From Streptococcus sp. Marseille-Q5986 (lineage in GTDB: Bacteria > Bacillota > Bacilli > Lactobacillales > Streptococcaceae): DNA of 64,000 nt. The DNA lies in the NCBI RefSeq assembly GCF_946902915.1, contig NZ_CAMPPY010000008.1, positions 1 through 64,000 of the forward strand, given 5' to 3'. Below are positions 56,522 to 64,000 of this stretch, one piece after another. Position 1 is the stretch's first letter. Each line of letters opens with the position of its first letter. The notes beneath the pieces are model-generated. The model ran no database searches, had not been told where the DNA came from, and was given only the letters and a program-made list of their open reading frames with translations. The position numbers and the translations under genes were made by a program.

Positions 56522-57886
56522 ATGAAGGTTGTAAAATTTGGTGGAAGTTCGCTTGCCTCTGCTAGTCAATTAGAAAAAGTTTTAAACATCGTTAAAAGTG
56601 ATAAAGAACGTCGTTTTGTCATCGTTTCTGCGCCTGGTAAACGCAATGCTGAAGATACTAAGGTTACGGATGCCTTGATTAAATACTACCGCGACTATGT
56701 TGCTGGTAACGATATTAGCAAGAGTCAAAACTGGATTATCGACCGCTATGCTGCTATGGTTAGTGAATTAGGACTGAAACCAGCTGTGCTAGAAAAAATT
56801 TCAAAAAGCATTCGCGCCTTGACCACTCTTCCTATTGAAGAAAATGAATTTCTCTACGATACTTTCCTAGCAGCGGGTGAAAACAACAATGCTAAATTGA
56901 TCGCAGCCTACTTTCATCAAAATGGGATTGATGCACGCTATGTTCACCCTAGAGAAGCTGGTATTGTGGTCACAAGTGAACCTGGTCACGCTCGCATCAT
57001 TCCATCAAGTTATGACAAGATTGAAGAATTGACAAATGCAAATGAAGTCCTTGTCATTCCTGGTTTCTTTGGAGTTACTAAGGAAAATCAAATCTGTACC
57101 TTCTCACGTGGAGGATCAGACATTACAGGTTCTATCATTGCTGCCGGTGTTAAGGCAGACCTCTATGAAAACTTTACAGACGTTGATGGTATCTTTGCAG
57201 CCCACCCTGGTATTATCCACCAACCACACTCCATTCCTGAATTAACCTACCGTGAAATGCGTGAGTTGGCATATGCTGGATTTTCAGTTCTTCATGACGA
57301 AGCCCTTCTTCCTGCCTATCGTGGAAAAATCCCTCTTGTCATCAAAAACACCAACAATCCTGACCACCCAGGAACTCGTATCGTTCTGAAACACAGTAGC
57401 GATAAATTCCCAGTCGTTGGAATCGCTGGTGATTCTGGATTCGTCAGCATCAACATGTCAAAATACCTCATGAACCGCGAGGTTGGATTCGGTCGTAAGA
57501 TTCTTCAAATCCTTGAAGATCTTAACATTGGTTGGGAACATATGCCAACAGGTATCGACGATCTTTCAATCATCCTTCGTTCCCGTGAATTGACTCCTAT
57601 CAAGGAGGAAGAAATTCTGCGTCAGTTAGTTCAAAAAGCCGAAGTGGACTATGCTGAAATCGAACACGACCTTTCAATCATTATGATTGTCGGAGAAAAG
57701 ATGAAGAGCCACATTGGTGTAACAGCTACTGCAACACGCGCTCTATCTAAAAATAAGATCAACATCCAGATGATATCCCAAGGCTCAAGTGAAGTTTCCA
57801 TCATGTTTGTTGTCAATAAAGAGCAAGAAAAGGCAGCTATCAAGGCTCTCTATCACGCCTTTTTCGATGAAAGTAAGGAAGACTAA
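56522..57886 (+). CDS. lysC: Aspartate kinase
   Basis: A 454-residue monofunctional aspartokinase that phosphorylates aspartate toward lysine, threonine and methionine. KFGGSSLASASQ is the substrate loop; SRGGSDITGSIIAAG and NFTDVDGIFAAHP are catalytic-domain motifs. Two ACT domains form the last 140 residues (ATRALSKNKINIQMISQGSS region), so allosteric feedback is likely. AGGAG precedes the ATG. Confidence 0.95.
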   Translation: MKVVKFGGSSLASASQLEKVLNIVKSDKERRFVIVSAPGKRNAEDTKVTDALIKYYRDYVAGNDISKSQNWIIDRYAAMVSELGLKPAVLEKISKSIRALTTLPIEENEFLYDTFLAAGENNNAKLIAAYFHQNGIDARYVHPREAGIVVTSEPGHARIIPSSYDKIEELTNANEVLVIPGFFGVTKENQICTFSRGGSDITGSIIAAGVKADLYENFTDVDGIFAAHPGIIHQPHSIPELTYREMRELAYAGFSVLHDEALLPAYRGKIPLVIKNTNNPDHPGTRIVLKHSSDKFPVVGIAGDSGFVSINMSKYLMNREVGFGRKILQILEDLNIGWEHMPTGIDDLSIILRSRELTPIKEEEILRQLVQKAEVDYAEIEHDLSIIMIVGEKMKSHIGVTATATRALSKNKINIQMISQGSSEVSIMFVVNKEQEKAAIKALYHAFFDESKED

Positions 57887-57888
57887 TC

Positions 57889-58260
57889 ATGGTCCAATCA
57901 CTCAATAAAGTCATTAACCTACAAACCACCGGAACATCCTATCTTTCCATCTCTGGAAAAGTCGGAAAATTTCTAGTTGGAGATCAAGCCTTAGAGTTTT
58001 ATCCTAATGTCAATGTCGAACAATATATCCAAATTCCCTGGTCCAGTATTCAGCAAATTGGAGCTAACGTAACTGGTCACAAAATCAGTCGCCACTTCGA
58101 AGTCTTCACCGATCAAGGAAAATTCCTCTTTGCCTCAAAAGACTCAGGTGCCATTCTCAAAATTGCACGCGAAAAACTGGGAAATGACAAGGTCGTCAAA
58201 CTTCCTACCCTAATTCAGACAATTAGCCAAAAATTTAAAAATCTATTTGCAAAAAAGTAG
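57889..58260 (+). CDS. DUF956 family protein (ManO-like)
   Basis: A 123-residue protein. It matches the DUF956/ManO family sometimes found beside mannose PTS genes, where a regulatory role is supposed. LEFYPNVNVEQYIQIPWSSI and HFEVFTDQGKFLFASKDSG suggest a PH-like beta fold. It lies 2 bases after lysC, so it is cotranscribed; no PTS genes are in this window. The serS promoter overlaps its end. Confidence 0.85.
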   Translation: MVQSLNKVINLQTTGTSYLSISGKVGKFLVGDQALEFYPNVNVEQYIQIPWSSIQQIGANVTGHKISRHFEVFTDQGKFLFASKDSGAILKIAREKLGNDKVVKLPTLIQTISQKFKNLFAKK

Positions 58261-58275
58261 AAACTTTAGTATAAT
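58247..58275 (+). promoter_or_regulatory. Promoter of the serS T-box transcript
   Basis: TTGCAA (58247-58252), 17 bases, TATAAT (58270-58275). The -35 lies in the end of the DUF956 gene. Confidence 0.75.
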
Positions 58276-58281
58276 CATAGC

Positions 58282-58458
58282 AACGGATAAGTAGGTTATC
58301 TCCTTCTTTCAGAAAGTCTGCGGGTGCTGCGAGCAGATAGGAGGGATAGGTGAAATTCTACCGTTATTCACAATTACATACGCAATCAAGTGCACACCTG
58401 TGAAGTTGGATGGAACCGTGGCTCTGCCACTCCAACGCTTTGTCAGGTGTGCTTTTTT
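58282..58458 (+). promoter_or_regulatory. Serine T-box riboswitch
   Basis: A 177-base leader. The stem I base AACGG/CCGTT is evident, a TCT triplet sits at its 3' side as a possible serine specifier, and the T-box itself reads TTGGATGGAACCGTGG (58406-58421). The terminator AGTGCACACCTG/CAGGTGTGC with TTTTTT (58389-58458) is the alternative fold. Uncharged tRNA(Ser) should stabilise the antiterminator and allow serS expression. The specifier assignment is tentative. Confidence 0.85.
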
Positions 58459-58473
58459 CATAAAGGAGTTTTT

Positions 58474-59748
58474 ATGTTAGATATCAAACGCATTCGTACA
58501 GACTTTGATGCTGTTGCAGAAAAATTGGCTACACGTGGTGTAGATGCTGCTGTCTTGAATGAGATGAAAGAAATCGATGCTAAACGTCGTGACATCTTGG
58601 TCAAGGTTGAAACTTTAAAAGCAGAACGTAATACAGTTTCAGCTGAAATTGCTCAAGCTAAGCGCAACAAGGAAAATGCAGATGACAAGATTGCTGCGAT
58701 GCAAAACCTATCTGCTGAAGTCAAAGCCTTGGATGCTGAATTGGCAGAAATCGATGCTAAATTGACAGAATTTACCACTACTCTTCCAAATATTCCAGCT
58801 GACAGTGTTCCTATCGGAGCTGACGAAGATGACAATGTGGAAGTTCGCCGTTGGGGTACTCCACGCGAATTTGACTTCGAACCTAAAGCTCACTGGGATC
58901 TCGGTGAAGACCTTGGTATCCTTGACTGGGAACGCGGTGGTAAGGTAACGGGTGCTCGCTTCCTCTTCTATAAAGGCCTCGGTGCGCGTTTGGAACGTGC
59001 TATCTACAACTTTATGTTGGATGAGCATGGTAAAGAAGGCTATACTGAAGTCATCACACCTTACATGGTTAACCATGATTCTATGTTTGGTACTGGTCAA
59101 TATCCAAAATTCAAGGAAGATACTTTTGAACTCAGCGACAGCAATTACGTCCTTATTCCTACAGCTGAGGTTCCCCTAACAAACTACTATCGTGATGAAA
59201 TCCTAGACGGTAAAGACTTGCCAATCTACTTCACTGCTATGAGTCCTTCATTCCGTTCTGAGGCTGGTTCTGCTGGTCGTGATACTCGTGGTTTGATCCG
59301 TCTGCACCAATTCCACAAGGTTGAAATGGTTAAATTTGCCAAACCAGAAGAGTCTTACGAAGAATTGGAAAAAATGACAGCCAACGCTGAAAATATCCTT
59401 CAAAAACTCAACCTTCCATACCGTGTCGTTGCCCTCTCTACTGGGGATATGGGCTTCTCAGCTGCGAAGACTTACGACTTGGAAGTGTGGATTCCAGCAC
59501 AAAACAATTACCGTGAAATCTCAAGCTGTTCAAATACAGAAGATTTCCAAGCCCGTCGTGCCCAAATCCGTTACCGTGATGAAGCAGATGGCAAGGTTAA
59601 ATTGCTCCACACCTTGAACGGTTCTGGACTTGCAGTTGGACGTACAGTAGCTGCCATTCTTGAAAACTATCAAAACGCAGATGGTTCTGTGACCATTCCA
59701 GAAGTTCTTCGTCCATACATGGGGGGAGCTGAAGTTATCAAACCATAA
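58474..59748 (+). CDS. serS: Seryl-tRNA synthetase
   Basis: A 424-residue class II synthetase. The N-terminal 100 residues form the antiparallel coiled-coil tRNA arm; motif 2 is [21 protein letters not shown], here quoted in part ([14 protein letters not shown]), and motif 3 is [17 protein letters not shown]. Start at 58474 follows AAAGGAG; an earlier in-frame ATG at 58390 lies inside the T-box terminator and is not used. Confidence 0.97.
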   Translation: MLDIKRIRTDFDAVAEKLATRGVDAAVLNEMKEIDAKRRDILVKVETLKAERNTVSAEIAQAKRNKENADDKIAAMQNLSAEVKALDAELAEIDAKLTEFTTTLPNIPADSVPIGADEDDNVEVRRWGTPREFDFEPKAHWDLGEDLGILDWERGGKVTGARFLFYKGLGARLERAIYNFMLDEHGKEGYTEVITPYMVNHDSMFGTGQYPKFKEDTFELSDSNYVLIPTAEVPLTNYYRDEILDGKDLPIYFTAMSPSFRSEAGSAGRDTRGLIRLHQFHKVEMVKFAKPEESYEELEKMTANAENILQKLNLPYRVVALSTGDMGFSAAKTYDLEVWIPAQNNYREISSCSNTEDFQARRAQIRYRDEADGKVKLLHTLNGSGLAVGRTVAAILENYQNADGSVTIPEVLRPYMGGAEVIKP

Positions 59749-59754
59749 AAATAA

Positions 59755-60077
59755 GAACCTAGGACAAAATAGTTCTCAACCACAAAAAAGCTAGAGATTT
59801 CCAATTGCAGAACTCTAGCTTTTTCATTTTAAGGGCTCTCTTATTGTATTTTAGGAGCTGATTTGCCATAAGTACCAATCCCATGTCAATTCTCACTTGA
59901 CGCATCCCTCTCAGATTCCCTCTCTTGTACCCCAAACAAGCCTTTATCTATCCAAAGACAATCTTGCGTTGAGCGAAAATCTGTCTACCTTGGGGAGATA
60001 AAAGCGCCTGGCATTCTTTATTTTTTAAGTGCTGATAGCCTTCATTCATATACAGTCCCTTTTGAGGAGCTGATTCA
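59755..60077 (-). mobile_element. Truncated inverted copy of the IS1182-type element
   Basis: Nearly identical to 35365-35693 on the opposite strand: it starts at the CCTAGGACAAAATAGTTCTC terminus, includes the AGCTAGAG terminator hairpin and the transposase C-terminal region, and stops at GCTGATTCAG where IS1381 begins. Its 5' part is missing. It follows serS by a few bases and probably supplies the serS terminator. Confidence 0.88.
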
Positions 60078-60602
60078 GAACCTGTATTCACAAAATGATA
60101 GAGCCTTTAAAAGCCGATTAATGTGTGAAAGTTTGACAAAAGCAAGCTCTGACGATACGGATTTTTCAACATCCTTAGCTAATCTTCGAGAGTGATTCAA
60201 CCAAGAAAAAGTTCGCTCAACAACCCAAGGTTTGGGGATGATTTGCCAGCTGTCCTTGATTTTTTCAGAAATATCTACTGGGCAACCAAACTCCTTCACC
60301 ATCATCTCCTCAGAGCTTTTACGATAACCAGCATCGGCTGAAAAAGCCTTGATGGTTGGGAATTGTAGCATCACTTTGCGAGCCACTAAAAAGCCTGATT
60401 TTGTGTCGTGCAAATGAGCTGCATGAACCACCACATCAAGAAGATTTCCCATAGTATCCACAAGGATGTGGCGCTTCCTCCCTTTGACTTTCTTACCGCC
60501 ATCAATCCCACGTTCCTCTGCAGCATCTGTTGTTTTCACGCTTTGAGAATCAATGATAGCATAGGTTGGAGGGGCTGCTCTACCAGCTTTCAGTCGCTTT
60601 TT
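60078..60602 (-). CDS. IS1381 transposase, second frame
   Basis: From the slippery site the frame reads LKAGRAAPPTYAIIDSQSVK, then GGKKVKGRKRHILVDTMG, FSADAGYRKSSEEM and WVVERTFSWLNHSRRL, covering the DDE catalytic positions of IS5-family transposases. It has no good start of its own; a -1 shift on AAAAAAAG (plus-strand T run 60598-60604) would fuse it to the first frame. The stop codon TGA lies outside the element, in the flanking TNA triplet (60075-60077). Confidence 0.85.
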
Positions 60603-60853
60603 TTAACCAGTTCCGTCAAAATGGTGTCCCACAAGCCGCTCTCTCTGGCACGACGAAAGAAACTCCAGACAGTTGGGGAAGGAGGGAAATCATGAGGGAG
60701 CATACGCCATTGGCAACCTGTTTTAGTGATATACAAGGTGGCGTTCACGAGTTCTCGTTTAGCCCACTTATAGGTGCGATGTTGGGAGAAATAGGGTTCA
60801 AGTTTAGCCCATTCTTGATCGGTTAAATCGGTATCATATGCTTTTCGTATCAC
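60590..60853 (-). CDS. IS1381 transposase, first frame
   Basis: An 87-residue frame from a GTG at 60853: AYDTDLTDQEWAKLEPYF, GCQWRMLPHDFPPSPTVW. This is the DUF4096-type N-terminal region of IS5-family transposases, involved in DNA binding. It ends KKSD just after the A7 run where frameshifting to the second frame is expected. Confidence 0.85.
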   Translation of the reverse strand: MIRKAYDTDLTDQEWAKLEPYFSQHRTYKWAKRELVNATLYITKTGCQWRMLPHDFPPSPTVWSFFRRARESGLWDTILTELVKKSD

Positions 60854-60968
60854 ATCTTTAGTTTAACATTTTTTTGTGAATACAGATTCTTAATCCTATT
60901 TCCTCTTCCAATAATTGGAATAGCTCATTTGAATATTGCTTACAAAACATTGAAGTCATTACTTTAAA

Positions 60969-61052
60969 TTAATCTTCAAATACTATTCCTCTATTTTGAA
61001 ACTCTGTAACAATCTCTTCAATTTCTTTGTCTAATATATCTCTTAATTTCAT
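60969..61052 (-). CDS. 27-residue peptide, unknown
   Basis: MKLRDILDKEIEEIVTEFQN plus seven more residues, starting after GAGGGGAACACC, a good ribosome binding site. The frame continues past the TAA with FKV-MTSMFCKQYSNELFQLL before meeting IS1381, so it may be the start of a longer gene cut by a stop and the IS. No family recognised. Confidence 0.4.
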   Translation of the reverse strand: MKLRDILDKEIEEIVTEFQNRGIVFED

Positions 61053-61144
61053 GGTGTTCCCCTCTCTTGCTATTTGATATAACATAAAGCATGACTAATT
61101 AAAATTTTCTCAATTTATTTTCCCCCAGTCTCAACATTTACTTC

Positions 61145-61255
61145 TTACCTTACTCCACTCACCAAACAGAAACTCTTTGAGCTTGATACAATGGACAATT
61201 GTCTTTCTAGTTCGCTTTTTCCATGGAGAAAGATAGCTATTGGATTTTGGCTCAT
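61145..61255 (-). CDS. Possible 36-residue small ORF
   Basis: Begins MSQNPIAIFLHGKSELERQL; the ATG directly follows the stop of the preceding 26-residue frame, and AAAGGAAAG lies upstream. Too short and isolated to trust; it may belong to the same relic tract. Confidence 0.25.
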   Translation of the reverse strand: MSQNPIAIFLHGKSELERQLSIVSSSKSFCLVSGVR

Positions 61256-61336
61256 TCACTTTCCTTTCGTCAGTGTGCAAACATTTCGACCTAAGGCACA
61301 GTCAAACTCATTCTCACTATAATCATATAAACTCAT
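61256..61336 (-). CDS. Possible 26-residue small ORF
   Basis: Reads MSLYDYSENEFDCALGRNVC to a stop touching the next frame. No clear ribosome binding site. Reported because it is in tandem, same strand, with its neighbours; may be a gene remnant. Confidence 0.25.
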   Translation of the reverse strand: MSLYDYSENEFDCALGRNVCTLTKGK

Positions 61337-61347
61337 TAAGCTACCAT

Positions 61348-61578
61348 TCACATTTCTGATGTTTTTAGTATGTACTCAATACCGTCCAAGTAGCACCTGT
61401 AACACTCAAGCTCTTCAAAAGTAGTCACTAGATAAATGTTGGTATTCACCATATCAGATAAGGCGCCGCTCATTACAATCCAGTGATTGCTCTCATCATT
61501 AAAGACGAGGTTCTGGCTTTCTTGATAACAATAGTGATGAGTTAGGAGATTTGTTCAACGTTTCTTAACAATCTCCAT
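61348..61578 (-). pseudogene. Small gene relic downstream of the XRE regulator
   Basis: An open stretch of 68 codons, including NHWIVMSGALSDMVNTNIYL and ending ILKTSEM, is preceded in frame by MEIVKKR and a TGA (61555-61557). It looks like an about 75-residue protein with one nonsense change. It begins 17 bases past the XRE gene. No family recognised. Confidence 0.45.
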
Positions 61579-61594
61579 TTTTAAAGTCAGTTTA

Positions 61595-61813
61595 TTATTT
61601 TCCCACTAGATTTAATATTTTTTCTTTCCCAACAATATTCACATACGATACATTGAATTTTTGGCAGATCGTGTCTATTAATTCTGTTGAAATTATACTT
61701 GTTCCCTTTTCATAACGGCTAAGGCTATTGGGTGAAATGCTTATAATTCGTGCAAATTCTGGACGTGTCAGGTCATGTGCCTTTCGTATGAATTTTATAT
61801 TGTTTCCAATCAT
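61595..61813 (-). CDS. XRE-family transcriptional regulator (HTH only)
   Basis: A 72-residue protein that is essentially one Cro/C1-type helix-turn-helix: IGNNIKFIRKAHDLTRPEFA, ISPNSLSRYEKGTS, CQKFNVSYVNIVGK. Such stand-alone HTH proteins are typical of mobile elements and toxin-antitoxin or phase-control genes. TATAAT lies about 30 bases upstream. Its target may be its own promoter region. Confidence 0.8.
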   Translation of the reverse strand: MIGNNIKFIRKAHDLTRPEFARIISISPNSLSRYEKGTSIISTELIDTICQKFNVSYVNIVGKEKILNLVGK

Positions 61814-62172
61814 GGCATGCTTCTTTTACTCGATAATACTATTATAACATTTAGAAATTAAAAAACAGATTCTAAATCAATAGAACATATAATTCTAAAA
61901 TTAAAATTTTTCGTGATAATTCTATAAAATGTTGCTTTTCTAATAAATTTGTACTTGTTTTCTTCAAACTATACAAATATCACGTTGTTGTAAGTTTGTA
62001 ATTAACTCAAAAGTATTAGATATAATTTTAAAACAGTGTTTTAAGCCATAGTTGGCCAATACTATAGTTTGCTATTTAATTCTAACTAAAAAAATCATTA
62101 TACAAATCAAACAACTAAAAATGAATTTATGGTATACTAGTGATAATAAATTGTTATCGGTAGGAAAATACT
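61814..62172. other. AT-rich divergent promoter region
   Basis: 359 bases between the XRE gene (leftward) and the membrane-protein gene (rightward). It holds TGTTATAAT on the minus strand near 61845 for the XRE gene and TGGTATACT at 62130-62138 for the membrane gene. An imperfect palindrome around TTGGCCAA (62052-62059) might be an operator. No gene was seen. Confidence 0.5.
62130..62138 (+). promoter_or_regulatory. Extended -10 promoter of the membrane-protein gene
   Basis: TGGTATACT, 35 bases before the ATG at 62173; no strong -35. Confidence 0.55.
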
Positions 62173-62949
62173 ATGGAAATAAAAATAATTGATAAAATTC
62201 TATCTCAAAAATGTTTTTGGACAATTATTTTTACTTGTTGGGTTTTTATTGGAATTATAGTATCAATTTTTGATTCATCACTAAGATACAATTATATATA
62301 TGTTCTCGGAGTAAATTCTCTATTGTTAACCCAGATTATCACATATCAAAATTTAATGAAAAAAGAAATAATCCTTAAAACATCTATTTCAGGTACTAAA
62401 GTCAATAATTTTCCACTATTTTCAATATTCAGCAAAAATAATAGTTATCTAAACAAATGGTATAGTATATCTATTTGTTTTGTAATTGGTTTAATTTATT
62501 TCATTTCACTAGTATTATTAAAGGTTCTTATCTTGCAGGAGCTAATTACAATCTATGGTGCAATCACTTTAATTCTAACTGTATTTATTGCAATACAACT
62601 GTATATAAAGTATATACTTTATATTTTCACATTAAGGAAAATTTCAAAATTAGACTTTATTTCATTAGTACCCATTTCCCTACATAATCCATCTGAATCT
62701 GATTGGATAGTTAAATTTACCGATAATATGAGTTCATTTAGTAATTATTTTGGAATTTTAGGTATTGTTTATACTGCTCTATTCTATTTAACAACCCCAC
62801 TATCTGCTATTAAATTTACTGGGAATACATTAGTAATAGATACAGCTAATAACTTAGTATTTATAATTACTTGGGGAATAATTTTTATACTGATTGGTTT
62901 GGTTATTTATTTTTTGATTATCTTTGGAAAAAATATATTAAAGAGATAA
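62173..62949 (+). CDS. Membrane protein of unknown function
   Basis: A 258-residue, very AT-rich gene product with about six hydrophobic segments (near residues 12-32, 40-58, 96-118, 122-148, 190-212, 226-252) and a longer cytoplasmic loop around residues 150-185. TAGGAAAATACT precedes the ATG. No family recognised. Its base composition differs from the core genes, which suggests transfer with the neighbouring accessory genes. Confidence 0.6.
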   Translation: MEIKIIDKILSQKCFWTIIFTCWVFIGIIVSIFDSSLRYNYIYVLGVNSLLLTQIITYQNLMKKEIILKTSISGTKVNNFPLFSIFSKNNSYLNKWYSISICFVIGLIYFISLVLLKVLILQELITIYGAITLILTVFIAIQLYIKYILYIFTLRKISKLDFISLVPISLHNPSESDWIVKFTDNMSSFSNYFGILGIVYTALFYLTTPLSAIKFTGNTLVIDTANNLVFIITWGIIFILIGLVIYFLIIFGKNILKR

Positions 62950-62965
62950 TAAAAAAATAAAAAGA

Positions 62966-63163
62966 ATGCAACTAAAGGAATATGATATTATTGATTACAG
63001 TAATAAACAACTTAATAAAGATTATATTGAACTATTTAAACTCTATAAAGATTCCCCGAACTTTCCACAGTTATTCAATGGAAAAACACTCAATCCGATA
63101 GGTTACATCCCCATTTTGATAAATCTATATAGGTTACTTCAACCATTTTTATCACAAAATTAG
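62966..63163 (+). CDS. 65-residue hypothetical protein
   Basis: Begins MQLKEYDIIDYSNKQLNKDY, moderately charged with a short hydrophobic tail (IGYIPILINLYRLL). It lies 16 bases past the membrane-protein gene and shares its terminator. The ribosome binding site is weak (AAAAAGA). No tryptophan, double-glycine or other precursor-peptide signature is seen. Unknown. Confidence 0.45.
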   Translation: MQLKEYDIIDYSNKQLNKDYIELFKLYKDSPNFPQLFNGKTLNPIGYIPILINLYRLLQPFLSQN

Positions 63164-63170
63164 TGTTGTT

Positions 63171-63204
63171 AAAAGAGCAGAGAATTCCAATCTCTGCTCT
63201 TTTA
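63171..63204. terminator. Bidirectional terminator
   Basis: AAAAGAGCAGAGA/TCTCTGCTCTTTT with a 7-base loop, between the 65-residue gene and the convergent polyprenyl-synthetase-like gene. Confidence 0.88.
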
Positions 63205-63206
63205 TC

Positions 63207-64000
63207 TTAATAAATCCCCGCTCTCACCTTCGCTAATTTAATTGAATAATCAATAAAATAATTTAACCTTTCCATAGAGTGATTTTTTTCTAAAACTTCA
63301 CATTGTTTTTTAATATCAAACTCAATTAACGAAACTTCATTTTTTATATGTTTTAACATATTATACTTATTCAATAAAATTTCTATATTAGTCACCTTAT
63401 CTTTATTCTGAAGTCTCATTTTTTCTTTATTAGAGAGAAAATGTTCAAGGTAAACGTAACATAAATTTTTCCTACTTTTATTAACATCAAAATTATAATT
63501 CCCTTTGTATTTTACAGTGAACTCAGGATTAAAGTATGCTTCGCAATCATTTAGTAATTGAAATAAGTAGCCTAATTTATAACCAATAATTGCTAAATGT
63601 TGATTGTCTAATTCAGGATCATATGATTTCATGCCAATCACTAAACAATTTTGAATAACTTGTGAAGTTTGGTTATCTAAGATTTCTTGTATTTTATCAA
63701 TACTTACATTCATATCAATATTCAATTCTTGCATTGTTCCCTGACACATTCTAATAATCATATGGCTAAATACCCTAATTGTAGAATCATCAATTTCAGA
63801 TAATAATTCAATACACTTTCCTAATAAAAAAACTGTGATTACTAAGGCTTCGTTGATAGAATATTGCTTATGTACTGTGTATATGCCATGCCTTTTATCG
63901 TCTTGATCGATAATATCATCAATAATAATAGAGGATTTATGAATTAACTCAATAGCTATTGCAGATTTGTAAACTTTTTCATTTAGATTTTCAGAAAACA
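63207..64000 (-). CDS. Polyprenyl-synthetase-like (class 1 isoprenoid) protein, 5' end outside the window
   Basis: The frame is open to the window edge, giving at least 264 residues. ELIHKSSIIIDDIIDQDDKR holds the first aspartate-rich motif (DDIID) of trans-prenyltransferases, followed by HGIYTVHKQYS. The second motif is degenerate: GYLFQLLNDCEAYF in place of FQxxDDxxD. This pattern recalls specialised members such as ComQ, which isoprenylate a peptide, more than housekeeping IspA. Partner genes may lie beyond the right edge. Product not determinable. Confidence 0.7.
   Translation of the reverse strand, partial: FSENLNEKVYKSAIAIELIHKSSIIIDDIIDQDDKRHGIYTVHKQYSINEALVITVFLLGKCIELLSEIDDSTIRVFSHMIIRMCQGTMQELNIDMNVSIDKIQEILDNQTSQVIQNCLVIGMKSYDPELDNQHLAIIGYKLGYLFQLLNDCEAYFNPEFTVKYKGNYNFDVNKSRKNLCYVYLEHFLSNKEKMRLQNKDKVTNIEILLNKYNMLKHIKNEVSLIEFDIKKQCEVLEKNHSMERLNYFIDYSIKLAKVRAGIY

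Larger units (their letters stand above)
60078..60889 (-). mobile_element. IS1381 (IS5 family)
   Basis: An 0.8-kb element with inverted ends GAACCTGTATTCACAAAA (left) and TTTTGTGAATACAGATTC (right). It encodes two overlapping transposase frames. The flanks are TCA (60075-60077) and TTA (60890-60892): both fit TNA, the target type of this IS5 subgroup, but they differ, and the interrupted IS1182-type copy does not continue on the right. That points to deletion or recombination after insertion. Confidence 0.88.

Noticed and set aside
62041..62075. Palindrome around TTGGCCAA as an operator
   Set aside because: The arms beyond the 8-base core are offset by two bases, and the site lies 60 bases from the nearest -10; not strong enough to claim.
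1..64000. CRISPR arrays, rRNA, tRNA genes, prophage or an origin of replication
   Set aside because: No spaced direct repeats, tRNA-like cloverleaf ends, rRNA blocks, phage structural genes or DnaA-box clusters were recognised by eye.

Overview
The window comes from a low-GC Firmicute and almost certainly a mitis-group Streptococcus (S. mitis, S. oralis, S. pseudopneumoniae or a close relative of S. pneumoniae). The grounds are the potABCD-murB block, the pst-phoU operon, the FabK/FabM/FabT type fatty-acid cluster, a complete BOX repeat, an IS1381 copy and proteins that read like pneumococcal ones. The species is an inference; no rRNA gene is present.

Layout. (1) 1-780: wreckage made of an IS110-type transposase start, an IS1381 stub and a broken metallo-beta-lactamase-fold gene. 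(2) 0.99-34.2 kb: mostly core genes, largely on the minus strand: polyamine uptake and murB, an intramembrane protease and acetolactate decarboxylase, a BOX repeat, a MocR regulator, an orphan amino-acid binding lipoprotein, phosphate uptake (pstSCABB-phoU), an rRNA methyltransferase/SpxA/Lit-like/HAD/thioesterase/HemW run, a decayed LPXTG surface protein, lgt-hprK, rpsU, nagB, queA, a membrane protein, an antiporter and a probable tRNA-wobble pair (mnmL-mnmM). (3) 34.3-35.7 kb: a degenerate IS1182-type element, followed by a cluster of RNA-like hairpins. (4) 35.9-59.7 kb: core genes prfC, gatCAB, a Tim44-like/SPFH pair, efp-asp23-nusB, a double-glycine peptide with a frameshifted CPBP protease, the complete fabM-fabT-fabH-acpP-fabK-D-G-F-accB-fabZ-accCDA cluster, lysC, a DUF956 gene and T-box-controlled serS. 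(5) 59.75-64 kb: accessory DNA: an inverted fragment of the same IS1182-type element, IS1381, gene relics, an XRE regulator, an unknown membrane protein and the 3' part of a polyprenyl-synthetase-like gene.

How the genes work together. The fab/acc cluster holds almost every step of type II fatty-acid elongation plus malonyl-CoA supply. Its repressor FabT is frameshifted here although two FabT-type operators remain, so the cluster may be deregulated. pst-phoU forms a high-affinity phosphate system, with a tandem 9-bp repeat upstream of pstS as a candidate response-regulator site. nagB carries a textbook NagR/DasR-type operator inside its promoter spacer. serS is read through a serine T-box.

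The most unusual items are the fabT frameshift, a double-glycine peptide beside a broken CPBP gene, a Psp-like Tim44/SPFH pair without PspA, hairpins that bury a perfect Shine-Dalgarno sequence at two loci, two radical-SAM genes with apparently leaderless promoters, inverted IS copies flanking the 24-kb essential block, and the isoprenoid-synthase-like gene at the right edge. Pseudogenes described here were found by joining reading frames by eye; they could be real lesions or, in homopolymer cases, sequencing errors.
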